7,000 bases of DNA from Acetobacteraceae bacterium (GTDB lineage: Bacteria; Pseudomonadota; Alphaproteobacteria; Acetobacterales; Acetobacteraceae), in contig DAHUXX010000281.1 in assembly GCA_027306955.1 (NCBI GenBank), forward strand, positions 1 through 7,000. Reading direction: 5' to 3'. Every line of letters starts with the position of its first letter. Position 1 is the first letter of the stretch. Of this stretch, positions 1-6,129 are shown in pieces. The position numbers and the translations under genes were made by a program. The notes beneath the pieces are model-generated. The model did no database searches. It was not told the origin of the DNA and was given only the letters and a program-made list of their open reading frames with translations.

Positions 1-645
1 GAGCGCGCGGCGCAGCGCGGCGACGTCGCCAGGCTCCAGCTTCTGGCCCGAACGCTGAATGGCGGCCACGATCTCCACGGCGAGATTGGGATCGAACCGC
101 GCCGCGAGCGCGGTGCGCCAGGCGGCCGCGGCGGCGGTGAAATCGCCGCGCGTGGCCTCGGCGTTGCCGAGCAGCACGTAGCCGGTGCGCGCCTGCGGGC
201 TGTTGGGATCGAGGGCGACCAGACGCGCGCGCAGTTGCGCGATCAGCGCGTCCTCCCGCGCCGCGACCTTCTTCTCCGCGGCGGCCAGCTTCGCATAGGG
301 CTCGGGTGGCAGCTGCGGCTGCCCGCGCACCATGTAGAGCAGGCCGCCGGCGACCGGAATCGCGAGCAGCAGGATCAGCGCGAGGCTGGCACGGCCCTGG
401 TGCACCGGCGCATCCGTGGCCTCGGCCTCGGCGAGCAGGCGGCGCTCGATCTCGAGCTTGGCGGCGGCGCGCTCGCGGTCCACCAGCCTGCCTTCGGCGC
501 CGTCGCGCTCGATCTCGCGCAGCTGCGCGCGATACAGCGCCATTGCGCTGTCGCGCCGGCCGCGCGCGGCGCCACGCCCGAGCACGATCAGCAAGGGCGC
601 CATGGCGATGGCGGCCACCACGACCAGCGATGCGGCGAACAGCAT
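1..645 (-). CDS. ccmI: CcmI, cytochrome c-type biogenesis protein (3' part cut by window edge)
   Basis: CcmI is the apocytochrome c chaperone of system I. It holds the C-terminus of apocytochrome and presents it to the CcmF-CcmH heme ligation complex. The first 215 residues are visible. Residues 3-22 form a first membrane segment, followed by a basic stretch (RGAARGRRD) and a charged helical loop at 35-76 with the typical LYRAQLREIERD and EIERRLL segments (leucine-zipper-like). A second membrane segment lies at 86-106. From about 118 a soluble periplasmic part begins, with a TPR-like helix pair near 152-187 (LLGNAEATRGDF). The start is the ATG 7 nt after the ccmH stop, with only a weak upstream G-rich stretch, so coupling to ccmH is likely. 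The frame is open to base 1, and the remaining TPR domain lies outside the window. The architecture matches the family well; the symbol cycH is used in some alphaproteobacteria. Confidence 0.9.
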   Translation of the reverse strand, partial: MLFAASLVVVAAIAMAPLLIVLGRGAARGRRDSAMALYRAQLREIERDGAEGRLVDRERAAAKLEIERRLLAEAEATDAPVHQGRASLALILLLAIPVAGGLLYMVRGQPQLPPEPYAKLAAAEKKVAAREDALIAQLRARLVALDPNSPQARTGYVLLGNAEATRGDFTAAAAAWRTALAARFDPNLAVEIVAAIQRSGQKLEPGDVAALRRAL

Positions 646-652
646 GCGGCGC

Positions 653-1129
653 TCAGCCCCCGGCGTGATCGGCGAGAAGTTTGGCCAGGCGGTCGCGCTC
701 CGCCTCGTCGAGCGGTGCCGGCGGCGCGGGCGGCGGGCGGCGGGCGAGGCGGACACCAACCACGCCGGCACCGGCGGCGACGGCGAGCAGCGGCGAGCCC
801 CAGAGCAGCCAGGTCGCGGGATCGATCGGCGGGTCGAGGCGGATGAAATTGCCGTAGCGCGCGACCAGGAAGGCGATGATCTGCTTGTTGGTCTCGCCAC
901 GCATGATGTGCCGGCGCACCAGCGCGCGGATGTCGCGCGCGAGCCCGGCGCTGCTCGCCTCGATGCTCTCGTTCTGGCAGACAAGGCAGCGCAGCTGGCT
1001 GCCGAGCGCCTCCGCCCGCGCCTCGAGTTTCGGGTTCTTCAGCATCTCCGACGGGTCTTCGATCGCGTGCGCGGCGACCGGTGCCAGCAGCAGGCAGGCC
1101 AGCAACCCCGGCAGGACGGCGCGCCTCAT
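653..1129 (-). CDS. ccmH: CcmH, periplasmic thiol-disulfide protein of cytochrome c maturation
   Basis: CcmH is a membrane-anchored periplasmic thioredoxin-like partner in apocytochrome c reduction and heme ligation, working with CcmF and CcmI. The 158-residue product has a signal peptide (hydrophobic 5-20, likely cleavage after AHA at 22). The family signature LRCLVCQN lies at 46-53, with Cys48 and Cys51 as the redox pair. The three-helix bundle region (IEASSAGLARDIR, then ETNKQIIAFLVARYG) follows, then one membrane anchor at about 106-127 and a short proline-rich charged tail. This is the short form of the family; the TPR part fused to CcmH in E. coli is encoded separately here as ccmI. The ATG is preceded by GAGG (1138-1135) five bases upstream. 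It follows ccmG by 28 nt and is followed by ccmI after 7 nt. Also called CycL. Confidence 0.95.
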   Translation of the reverse strand: MRRAVLPGLLACLLLAPVAAHAIEDPSEMLKNPKLEARAEALGSQLRCLVCQNESIEASSAGLARDIRALVRRHIMRGETNKQIIAFLVARYGNFIRLDPPIDPATWLLWGSPLLAVAAGAGVVGVRLARRPPPAPPAPLDEAERDRLAKLLADHAGG

Positions 1130-1157
1130 CGCGGCCTCGTCATGGCTCGGGCGGGCA

Positions 1158-1817
1158 TCACTGGTTGAGCTTCTGCATCATCGGCTCAACCACCCGGGTA
1201 GCGAGCTCGGGCGTCAGCGGGCCGGCCATGTGCCAGACCACGACGCCCTCGCTGTTGATGATGAAGGTCTCCGGCACGCCGGTGAGGCCCCAGTCGATCG
1301 AGGCCCGCCCCGGCTCGTCGCTCGCCGTGCGGGCGTAGGGGTTGCCGAATTTGCTGAGATAAGCCGAGGCGGCGGGCACGGTGTCCTTGTAGGCGATGCC
1401 CCAGATTGGGATGCCCTGCGCCCGCAGCCCCATCAGCACCGGCTCCTCCTCGCGGCAGGGCAGGCACCAGGAAGCGAAGAAATTGATCACCAGCGGCCGG
1501 TGTGCGGCGAAGATCTCGGTGGAGCTGAAGCCGCCGGCGTTGATCCCCGGCAGGCTGAACGGCGGGATGCGATGCCCGACCAGCGGCGAGGGCACGCCGT
1601 GCGGATTGAACGTGCCGCGGCGCAGGCCGCGCAGCATGAAGTAGAAGCCGGTGCCGGCAGCCAGCACGGTGACGACCGGAATGCTGTACAGCAGCGTACG
1701 GCGCAGGGGCGAACGCCCTGGCACGGGAGCACCAGGCACCGCGCGACCCGGCCCGGGGCGAACCGGAACCGCACGCGCCGGCGCCGGTCGCGCCACGCGG
1801 TTGGGCGGGTTCTTCAT
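1158..1817 (-). CDS. ccmG: CcmG/DsbE, membrane-anchored thiol:disulfide oxidoreductase
   Basis: CcmG is a periplasmic thioredoxin-fold protein that keeps the heme-binding cysteines of apocytochrome c, or CcmH, reduced using electrons from CcdA or DsbD. The 219-residue product has one membrane segment at about 41-62, then the thioredoxin domain: FFASWCLPCREEEP with active-site Cys118 and Cys121, the typical acidic WGIAYKD segment near 139-145, and the cis-proline loop GVPETF with Pro182. The chosen ATG overlaps the ccmF stop codon as ATGA. That start gives a cytoplasmic tail of about 40 residues very rich in Pro, Arg, Gly and Ala, longer than usual (many CcmG proteins are about 180-190 residues). 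In-frame GTG codons at residues 27 and 32 are alternative starts that would give a normal length. The upstream Shine-Dalgarno is poor, so coupling to ccmF is likely. Function is clear; the exact start is less so. Confidence 0.94.
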   Translation of the reverse strand: MKNPPNRVARPAPARAVPVRPGPGRAVPGAPVPGRSPLRRTLLYSIPVVTVLAAGTGFYFMLRGLRRGTFNPHGVPSPLVGHRIPPFSLPGINAGGFSSTEIFAAHRPLVINFFASWCLPCREEEPVLMGLRAQGIPIWGIAYKDTVPAASAYLSKFGNPYARTASDEPGRASIDWGLTGVPETFIINSEGVVVWHMAGPLTPELATRVVEPMMQKLNQ

Positions 1818-3781
1818 CGCGCCGCCGCGGCCAGGGCCGCCGCCGCGGGCCGGGGCGCGCCGACCCGGAGGCGCCGGTCGGACAGCGACAGCAGCCCGCC
1901 GAGCGCCATGAAGGCGCCGCCGAACCAGATCCACGGCGCGAAGCGGTTGTCGTGCAGGCGCAGCACCGCGCCACCGTCACGCTCCTCGCCGAAAACGGCG
2001 TAGAGGTCGCGCAATCCGTTGGTCTGGATCTTTGCCTCATCCGTGGTGATGCCCTGGATCGGGAATTGACGCCGCTCCGGCGTCAGCGTGGTGACGAGGC
2101 GGCCATTGTGGCTGACCAGCACGGTCGCGACCGCGGCCTTGTAGTTGCTGCCGTCGTGCTCGCCGATGCTCTTCAGTGTCCAGGTATAGCCGCCGATGTT
2201 GGTGCTCTGGCCGGGCTTGAGGAAGACAACGGCGCTGGCGGCGAGCGACATGCCGGCGACGCCCGCAATGGTGACGCCGAGCCCGGCATGCGCCACCGCG
2301 GCGCCGATCGCGGCGCGGCGCAGACCCATCAGGCGCGCAAGCGAGCGCCGCGGCGGCAGGCTGAACAACGAGATGCGCGACGCGACGTCGGCCAAGGCGC
2401 CGAACACCAGCCAGGCCGCCGCCACCATGCCCAGCGCCGGCAGCGCCCTCATGCGCATCACCGCGAACAGGCCGATGACGACGGAGATCAGCGCCGCCCA
2501 CCACACCTGGCGAAACACCGGAGCGAGGGCCGCGCGCTTCCACGACAGTGCGGTACCGAGGCTCATCGCCAGGAACAGCGGGAAGGCGAGCGGGAAGACG
2601 GTCGAGGCATAGAAGGGCGGGCCGACCGAGATCTTGATGCCCGCCAGCAGGTCGGCGAAGGGCGGATAAGCGGTGCCGGTGAGCACCACGGCGGCGATCG
2701 AACAGATGAGGATGTTGTTCAGGATCAGCGCGCCCTCGCGCGACAGCGGCGCGAAGATGCCAACCGGCGCCAGCGCCGGCGCGCGCAGCGCGAACAGCAG
2801 CAGCGAGCCCACGATCAGGATGCCGAGCAGCACCAGGATGAACACGCCGCGATTGGGCGCCGCGGCGAAGGAATGCACCGAGTTGAGGATGCCCGAGCGT
2901 ACCAGGAACGTGCCCAGCAGTGAGAGCGAAAACGTGCCAATGGCGAGCAGCACGGTCCAGGTCTTCAGCGCCTCGCGCTTCTCGACCACGATCGCGGAAT
3001 GCAGCAGCGCGGTGCCCGTCAGCCAGGGCAGCAGCGAGGCGTTCTCCACCGGATCCCAGTACCAGAACCCGCCCCAGCCGAGATCGTAATAGGCCCACCA
3101 GGAGCCGAGCGTGATGCCGCAGGTGAGCGCGCACCAAGCCGCCAGCGTCCACGGCCGCACCCAGCGACCCCAGGCGGCGTCCACGCGGCCCTCGATCAGG
3201 GCCGCGACCGCGAAGGCGAAGGGCACCGAGAAGCCGACATAGCCGAGGTAGAGCATCGGCGGATGAATCGCGAGGCCGGGATCCTGCAGCAGCGGGTTCA
3301 TGTCCATGCCCTGCATCGGCGGCGGCCAGAGACGCGTGAACGGGTTGGACGAGAGAAGCGCGAACAGCGTGAAGCCGGCCGAGGACAGCCCCTGCACGCC
3401 GACCACGCGCGCGCGCACCGCGGACGGCAGGTTGCTGCCGAAGATCGCGACGGCGCCGCTGCACAGGCCGAGCACCAGGCACCACAGCAGCACCGAGCCC
3501 GGGTGGTTACCCCAGGTGCCGGTGATACGGTAGAAAAGCGGTTTCATGCTCGAACTGTTCTCGGCAACGACCTTCACCGAGAAATCGTTGACCACGTTCG
3601 CGTGCACCAGCACGGCGAAGGAGACGATGAGCGCGATCGCCTGGCCGATCGCGAGCGCCGGAGCCGCGGCCATCAGCGAGGCGTCGCGCCGGTGCGCGCC
3701 CCAGATGCCCATCACGCCCTGCGCGATGGCGAGGACCACCGCCAGTGCCAGCGCGAAGTTTCCGACTTCAGGATTGAACAT
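1814..3781 (-). CDS. ccmF: CcmF, cytochrome c heme lyase subunit
   Basis: CcmF is the large polytopic inner-membrane protein that receives heme from CcmE and, with CcmH and CcmI, attaches it to apocytochrome c; it carries a structural heme b. The 655-residue product matches the usual family length. Visible landmarks are the conserved GTWGNHPGS segment at 88-96, the P-His1 loop AIHPPMLY with His173, the tryptophan-rich WWD motif WGGFWYWDPVEN at 236-247, TM-His1 at His261, P-His2 at His303 (ILNSVHSF) and TM-His2 at His498 (VAHAG). A periplasmic domain spans about 517-612, followed by a last membrane helix at about 614-634. His173, His261 and His303 fall at the same positions as in the E. coli protein. 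The start at FNPEVG was chosen because GGAGG (3792-3788), inside the last codons of ccmE, lies six bases upstream; an upstream in-frame ATG would overlap ccmE by about 90 nt. The stop overlaps the ccmG start by 4 nt. Confidence 0.97.
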   Translation of the reverse strand: MFNPEVGNFALALAVVLAIAQGVMGIWGAHRRDASLMAAAPALAIGQAIALIVSFAVLVHANVVNDFSVKVVAENSSSMKPLFYRITGTWGNHPGSVLLWCLVLGLCSGAVAIFGSNLPSAVRARVVGVQGLSSAGFTLFALLSSNPFTRLWPPPMQGMDMNPLLQDPGLAIHPPMLYLGYVGFSVPFAFAVAALIEGRVDAAWGRWVRPWTLAAWCALTCGITLGSWWAYYDLGWGGFWYWDPVENASLLPWLTGTALLHSAIVVEKREALKTWTVLLAIGTFSLSLLGTFLVRSGILNSVHSFAAAPNRGVFILVLLGILIVGSLLLFALRAPALAPVGIFAPLSREGALILNNILICSIAAVVLTGTAYPPFADLLAGIKISVGPPFYASTVFPLAFPLFLAMSLGTALSWKRAALAPVFRQVWWAALISVVIGLFAVMRMRALPALGMVAAAWLVFGALADVASRISLFSLPPRRSLARLMGLRRAAIGAAVAHAGLGVTIAGVAGMSLAASAVVFLKPGQSTNIGGYTWTLKSIGEHDGSNYKAAVATVLVSHNGRLVTTLTPERRQFPIQGITTDEAKIQTNGLRDLYAVFGEERDGGAVLRLHDNRFAPWIWFGGAFMALGGLLSLSDRRLRVGAPRPAAAALAAAAR

Positions 3782-3783
3782 GC

Positions 3784-4302
3784 CTAGCCTCCACGCGTCG
3801 CCGGCCCGGCCTTGGTGTTGACGCCGAAATCCCAGGTCGCGGCCGGCGGCGGCTCGCCCTGGCTCGGGCGCCACTCGCCGGATTTCTTGAGTGCTTCCAC
3901 CACGTCCCTGGGCATGTAGTTGGCGTCGTGCTTGGCGAGCACCTCGGTGGCGACGAACCGCCCATCCGGTTGCAGCGAGCCCAGCGCGACGATGCCCTGC
4001 CCCTCGCGGAACAGGTCCGGCAGGACGCCACCGAAGACGACGGGCACCGAGCCCTTGCCGTCGGTGATGGTGAAATCGTTCACCGGATGGCCGTTCTTCA
4101 GCAGATGGCGCACGCTGCCTTTCACGACCAGGCCGCCGAGGCGAAACATCTGGCCAGGCGGCGGCGGCTTGGCGGCGACCTGCGCGGGCGAGAGGAAGAA
4201 CACCAACGTATTGCGCAGCGCGGCCAGGGTGAGCCCTGTGGCGACACCCAGCCCCGCAAGGCAGGCAACGAGGATCAGCAGACGGCGGTGCTTGCGCTTC
4301 AT
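3784..4302 (-). CDS. ccmE: CcmE, periplasmic heme chaperone
   Basis: CcmE binds heme covalently and transiently in the periplasm after receiving it from CcmC, and passes it to CcmF. The 172-residue product starts with the basic stretch MKRKHRR, then a membrane anchor at about 8-28. The OB-fold follows with conserved FRLGGLVVKGSV (53-64), FTITDG (77-82), VVFGGVLPDLFREGQG (88-103) and the heme attachment motif LAKHDANYMP, in which His125 is the covalent ligand and Tyr129 the axial ligand. The C-terminal tail is flexible and Pro/Gly-rich. The HXXXY-type motif is the form used in proteobacteria such as E. coli, not the CXXXY variant. The start is preceded by GGAAAG a few bases upstream. It lies 13 nt after ccmD and only 2 nt before the ccmF start, and its last two glycine codons double as the ccmF Shine-Dalgarno. 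Confidence 0.97.
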   Translation of the reverse strand: MKRKHRRLLILVACLAGLGVATGLTLAALRNTLVFFLSPAQVAAKPPPPGQMFRLGGLVVKGSVRHLLKNGHPVNDFTITDGKGSVPVVFGGVLPDLFREGQGIVALGSLQPDGRFVATEVLAKHDANYMPRDVVEALKKSGEWRPSQGEPPPAATWDFGVNTKAGPATRGG

Positions 4303-4315
4303 CGGCTTTCCGGAC

Positions 4316-4456
4316 TCATCGGCGCGCGCGCCCGCTCTCCGCGGCGGCCAGGCGCCGACGGGCCTTGCGCAGGCGCAACACCGTGTCGACGCAAAGCCAG
4401 CCGACGACGACCGCCGCCACCACGTACGAGGCGACGATAAACGGGAGTGCGTTCAC
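4316..4456 (-). CDS. ccmD: CcmD, small membrane protein of heme export (GTG start)
   Basis: CcmD is a small single-span membrane protein that stabilises the CcmC-CcmE complex and is needed for release of holo-CcmE. The 46-residue product begins with GTG (reading VNALPFIVASYVV). It has one membrane helix at about 5-23, with a conserved-type tyrosine at residue 11 near the helix start, followed by a strongly basic cytoplasmic tail (RLRKARRR). This size, topology and position between ccmC and ccmE are diagnostic. The start codon overlaps the ccmC stop as GTGA, and GGAGGT inside the ccmC end lies about nine bases upstream. The open frame continues upstream within ccmC, so a longer reading is possible on paper, but that part lies over ccmC codons and is not CcmD-like. 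Sequence identity in this family is low, so the call rests on context and topology. Confidence 0.9.
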   Translation of the reverse strand: MNALPFIVASYVVAAVVVGWLCVDTVLRLRKARRRLAAAESGRARR

Positions 4457-5211
4457 GCCGAGCGCACCTCCGCCAGCAACAGCGAGCGCGTGCGCCGCTC
4501 CATCACCGCCGCGGACAGCCGCGCCAGCACCACGGCGGCGAACAGCAGGGTGAAGCCGAGGGCGGAGATCATCAGCGGCGCGAGCATGCCGATGTACATC
4601 TTGGGCGCGCTGGTGAGGCTGATGCTGTTGCCCTGGTGGAGCGTGTTCCACCACTGCACCGAGAAATGAATGATCGGCAGGTCCACCACGCCTATCAGCG
4701 CCAGGATCGAGGCGGCGCGGTAGCCGCGTTGCGGGTCATCGAAGGCGCGGATCAGCGCGATGTGGCCGAGATAGAGGAAGAACAGGACCAGCATCGAGGT
4801 CAGCCGAGCGTCCCATACCCAGTACGTTCCCCAGGTGGGCCGGCCCCAGAGGCTGCCGGTGACGAGGCACAATGCCGCGAAGGCGGCGCCGACGGGACCG
4901 ATCTCCACCGCCGCGAGATCCGCCAGCGGGTGGCGCCAGACCAGCGACGCCACGGCACAGGCAGCGAGCGCCATGTACCCGGCGGAAGCAAGCCAGGCAC
5001 TGGGCACGTGCAGGTACATGATGCGGACCGCGTTGCCCTGCTGCCAGTCGGCGGGGGCAATGAACAGGCCCCAGAACAGGCCCACGGTGGTCAGGATGCC
5101 GGCCGCCCAGGCAACTGGCGGGGTTACCCGCGCGGCCAGGCGTAGAAACTGACCGGGATTGGCAAAGCGGTGCCAACCCCGTGGCCTGGGTGCTGAAACA
5201 GTGGCGTCCAC
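4453..5211 (-). CDS. ccmC: CcmC, heme delivery membrane protein (GTG start)
   Basis: CcmC is an inner-membrane protein of about six helices that handles heme on the periplasmic face and loads it onto CcmE. The 252-residue product shows MYLHVPSAW with the heme ligand His68 (His60 in E. coli), the WWD motif WGTYWVWDARLTS at 127-139, and HFSVQWWNTLHQG with the second ligand His192 (His184 in E. coli). Length is normal (about 245 in E. coli). The start is the GTG at 5211: there is no ATG, GTG or TTG between it and an in-frame TAA at 5277-5275, and the next methionine, residue 66, would remove the first helix. No Shine-Dalgarno is visible before the GTG, and a -10-like element lies only about 13 nt upstream, so the mRNA may be leaderless. 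This is the first gene of the operon; ccmA and ccmB, often found just upstream, are replaced by divergent genes. Confidence 0.96.
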   Translation of the reverse strand: MDATVSAPRPRGWHRFANPGQFLRLAARVTPPVAWAAGILTTVGLFWGLFIAPADWQQGNAVRIMYLHVPSAWLASAGYMALAACAVASLVWRHPLADLAAVEIGPVGAAFAALCLVTGSLWGRPTWGTYWVWDARLTSMLVLFFLYLGHIALIRAFDDPQRGYRAASILALIGVVDLPIIHFSVQWWNTLHQGNSISLTSAPKMYIGMLAPLMISALGFTLLFAAVVLARLSAAVMERRTRSLLLAEVRSA

Positions 5212-5241
5212 GGCCCGTCGTATAGAGGACGGGCCCCGTGG
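5208..5241. repeat. Inverted repeat enclosing the ccmC start codon
   Basis: A perfect 8-bp inverted repeat, ggcccgtc (5212-5219) and gacgggcc (5228-5235), is separated by 8 nt. It extends outward by four more pairs (ccac 5208-5211 with gtgg 5238-5241) after a 2-nt bulge at 5236-5237. In an mRNA read toward ccmC this is a 12-bp, mostly G-C stem whose 3' side contains the whole GTG start codon. It could be a DNA operator dyad overlapping the -10 region, or an RNA hairpin that hides the start in transcripts beginning further upstream. No run of T follows it on either strand, so it does not look like an intrinsic terminator. Confidence 0.6.
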
Positions 5242-5247
5242 TTTGAA
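5212..5247 (-). promoter_or_regulatory. Candidate ccm operon promoter
   Basis: Reading toward ccmC, TTCAAA (5247-5242) and TATACG (5224-5219) are separated by 17 nt. Each matches four of six consensus bases of a housekeeping sigma promoter. Transcription would start about 7 nt after the -10 element, at about 5212-5211, which is the ccmC GTG itself. That would give a leaderless or nearly leaderless message and fits the lack of a ribosome binding site. The match is moderate and not unique in principle, so this is a prediction from pattern and spacing only. Confidence 0.35.
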
Positions 5248-5265
5248 GCCCGAAGGGTTTGAAGC
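5240..5265. repeat. 10-bp direct repeat pair in the divergent promoter region
   Basis: The sequence ggtttgaagc occurs at 5240-5249 and again at 5256-5265, a period of 16 bp, with cccgaa between the copies. The pair covers the candidate -35 region of the ccm promoter. It is the only relatively A/T-containing repeated motif in the spacer. It could be a tandem binding site for a regulator, but with just two copies chance or a simple duplication is also possible. Confidence 0.45.
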
Positions 5266-5349
5266 ATGGCAGCATTACCGCTAATCAAGGCCTTGTTTAT
5301 CCGCCACGACGCCCCAGAAATCGGGCGCCAACGACCGTCCGGGAGTTAG
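5266..5349 (+). other. Possible 27-codon leader ORF upstream of yciI
   Basis: An ATG at 5266 opens a frame of 27 codons (begins MAALPLIKALFIRHD) ending at TAG 5347-5349, just before the yciI ATG at 5351. Its stop lies within the spacer after the yciI Shine-Dalgarno, so its translation would bring ribosomes onto the yciI start. AGGG at 5254-5257 lies eight bases upstream as a weak ribosome binding site. No known peptide is recognised and there is no attenuator-like codon run. It may simply be untranslated leader. Confidence 0.25.
5342..5345 (+). promoter_or_regulatory. Shine-Dalgarno of yciI
   Basis: GGAG within GGGAG, five bases before the ATG at 5351, supports that start for yciI. Confidence 0.7.
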
Positions 5350-5350
5350 C

Positions 5351-5644
5351 ATGCTGTTTGCGCTGATCTGCACCGACCGCCCCGCCAGCCTTGAGGTGCG
5401 GATGGCGACCAGGCCCGAGCATCTCGCCTATCTCGAGCAGTATGCCGCGAAGCTGGTTCAGGCGGGCCCGCTCCTCGACACCGAGGGGCGGCCCTGCGGC
5501 AGCCTGCTCCTCGTCGACGTCGAGGATCGCGCGGCTGCGGAGGGCTTCGCTGCCGCCGACCCCTATGCCAAGGCCGGCCTGTTCGAGAGCACCGTCATCC
5601 GCGCCTACCGCCCCGTCTTCCGCGACGGCGAACGTCTCGCCTGA
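5351..5644 (+). CDS. YciI family protein
   Basis: This small cytoplasmic protein has the YciI-like fold, a ferredoxin-like alpha/beta barrel related to muconolactone isomerase and dimeric stress-response barrels. The physiological substrate of the family is not known. The 97-residue product matches the E. coli YciI length (98) and pattern: MLFALICTDRPASLEVRMATRP aligns directly with the E. coli start. It shows RPEHLAYL with the conserved putative active-site His24, an AGPLL turn at 38-42, and ADPYAKAGLFE at 69-79 with the conserved Asp70. The start is well supported by a Shine-Dalgarno five bases upstream. It is the first plus-strand gene, divergent from ccmC, and is followed after 43 nt by the EVE-domain gene. 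In many alphaproteobacteria these two genes sit together, often near gpsA and tsaD, which are not seen here. Family assignment is firm; enzymatic role is not. Confidence 0.93.
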   Translation: MLFALICTDRPASLEVRMATRPEHLAYLEQYAAKLVQAGPLLDTEGRPCGSLLLVDVEDRAAAEGFAAADPYAKAGLFESTVIRAYRPVFRDGERLA

Positions 5645-5674
5645 CCATGCGCGGGCCGCTGCCGGAGACCCTTT

Positions 5675-5680
5675 GGGAGG
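5675..5680 (+). promoter_or_regulatory. Shine-Dalgarno of the EVE-domain gene
   Basis: GGGAGG lies seven bases before the ATG at 5688. An in-frame GTG at 5685 directly precedes that ATG and is the only close alternative start. Confidence 0.7.
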
Positions 5681-5687
5681 CCGCGTG

Positions 5688-6101
5688 ATGGCGTTCTGGC
5701 TGGTCAAGTCCGAGCCCGACGCGTTCTCGTGGGAGCAGCAGGTGGCGAATGGCGTCGAGCCATGGACCGGCGTGCGCAACGCCATGGCGCGCAACAACCT
5801 GCGCGCGATGCAGCCGGGCGATCGCGCGTTCTTCTACCATTCCAATGTGGGTAAGGAGATCGTCGGCGTCGTCGAGGTCGTGCGCGCGGCCTATCCCGAC
5901 CCCACGGCGGAAAAGGGCGACTGGGTCGCCGTCGATATGCGCGCGGTAGGGCCAATGCCCAACCCGGTGCCCTTGGCGGCGATCAAGGCGGACCCGGATT
6001 TCGCGGAATTCGCGCTGGTGCGCCAGTCGAGGCTCTCCGTCATGCCGGTGCCGCAACCGCTGTGGAAAAAGCTATGCCGCATGGGCGGATGGCGCGACTG
6101 A
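5688..6101 (+). CDS. EVE domain-containing protein (PUA-like)
   Basis: EVE domains have the PUA-like fold shared with YTH and ASCH domains and are thought to recognise modified bases in nucleic acids; the cellular target of the stand-alone bacterial proteins is not settled. The 137-residue product is a single complete domain: MAFWLVKSEPDAFSWEQ at the N-terminus, WTGVRNAMARNNLRAMQPGDRAFFYHSN split over 26-53, VGVVEVVRAAYPDPTA at 59-74, and the closing LVRQSRLSVMPVPQPLWKKL with MGGW at 132-135. Trp4, the SEPD motif and the W.GVRN loop are the hallmark residues and line the predicted base-binding pocket. The ATG is supported by GGGAGG upstream. It lies 43 nt after yciI and 28 nt before the aldo/keto reductase gene, so one transcript for all three is likely. 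Bacterial and eukaryotic (THYN1-type) members are both about this size or larger. Confidence 0.94.
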   Translation: MAFWLVKSEPDAFSWEQQVANGVEPWTGVRNAMARNNLRAMQPGDRAFFYHSNVGKEIVGVVEVVRAAYPDPTAEKGDWVAVDMRAVGPMPNPVPLAAIKADPDFAEFALVRQSRLSVMPVPQPLWKKLCRMGGWRD

Positions 6102-6115
6102 CGGCGCAACGCCCC

Positions 6116-6122
6116 GGGAGGA
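6116..6122 (+). promoter_or_regulatory. Shine-Dalgarno deciding the aldo/keto reductase start
   Basis: GGGAGGA ends one base before an ATG at 6124 and seven bases before a second in-frame ATG at 6130. Only the second has normal spacing, so 6130 is preferred. Confidence 0.65.
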
Positions 6123-6129
6123 CATGACC

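Noticed and set aside
876..2003. Long plus-strand open frame of 375 codons opposite ccmH, ccmG and the end of ccmF
   Set aside because: It runs antisense to three firmly identified genes, its translation is rich in Arg, Ala and Gly with no domain or membrane pattern, and such frames are expected in GC-rich DNA.
1952..2923. Plus-strand open frames of up to 323 codons opposite ccmF (also 2999-3787)
   Set aside because: Translations are low-complexity (runs of Arg, Gln, Asp, His, Ala), typical of the complement of hydrophobic membrane-protein codons, and they sit over a complete ccmF.
2037..3485. Minus-strand 482-codon open frame in a second frame of ccmF
   Set aside because: It overlaps ccmF entirely out of frame and has Arg/Ala-rich composition with no recognisable family. 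ccmF itself is intact, so no frameshift needs to be invoked.
3782..3874. Upstream ATG extending ccmF by 31 residues
   Set aside because: The extra residues lie out of frame over the end of ccmE, are not CcmF-like, and the downstream ATG has a well-spaced GGAGG.
5208..5241. Intrinsic terminator interpretation of the inverted repeat
   Set aside because: No T-run follows the stem on either strand, and it lies at the divergent gene starts where a terminator is not expected.
5647..5688. 13-codon ORF between yciI and the EVE gene ending as TGATG at the EVE start
   Set aside because: It is very short, has no ribosome binding site of its own and covers the Shine-Dalgarno of the EVE gene; the overlap is probably chance.
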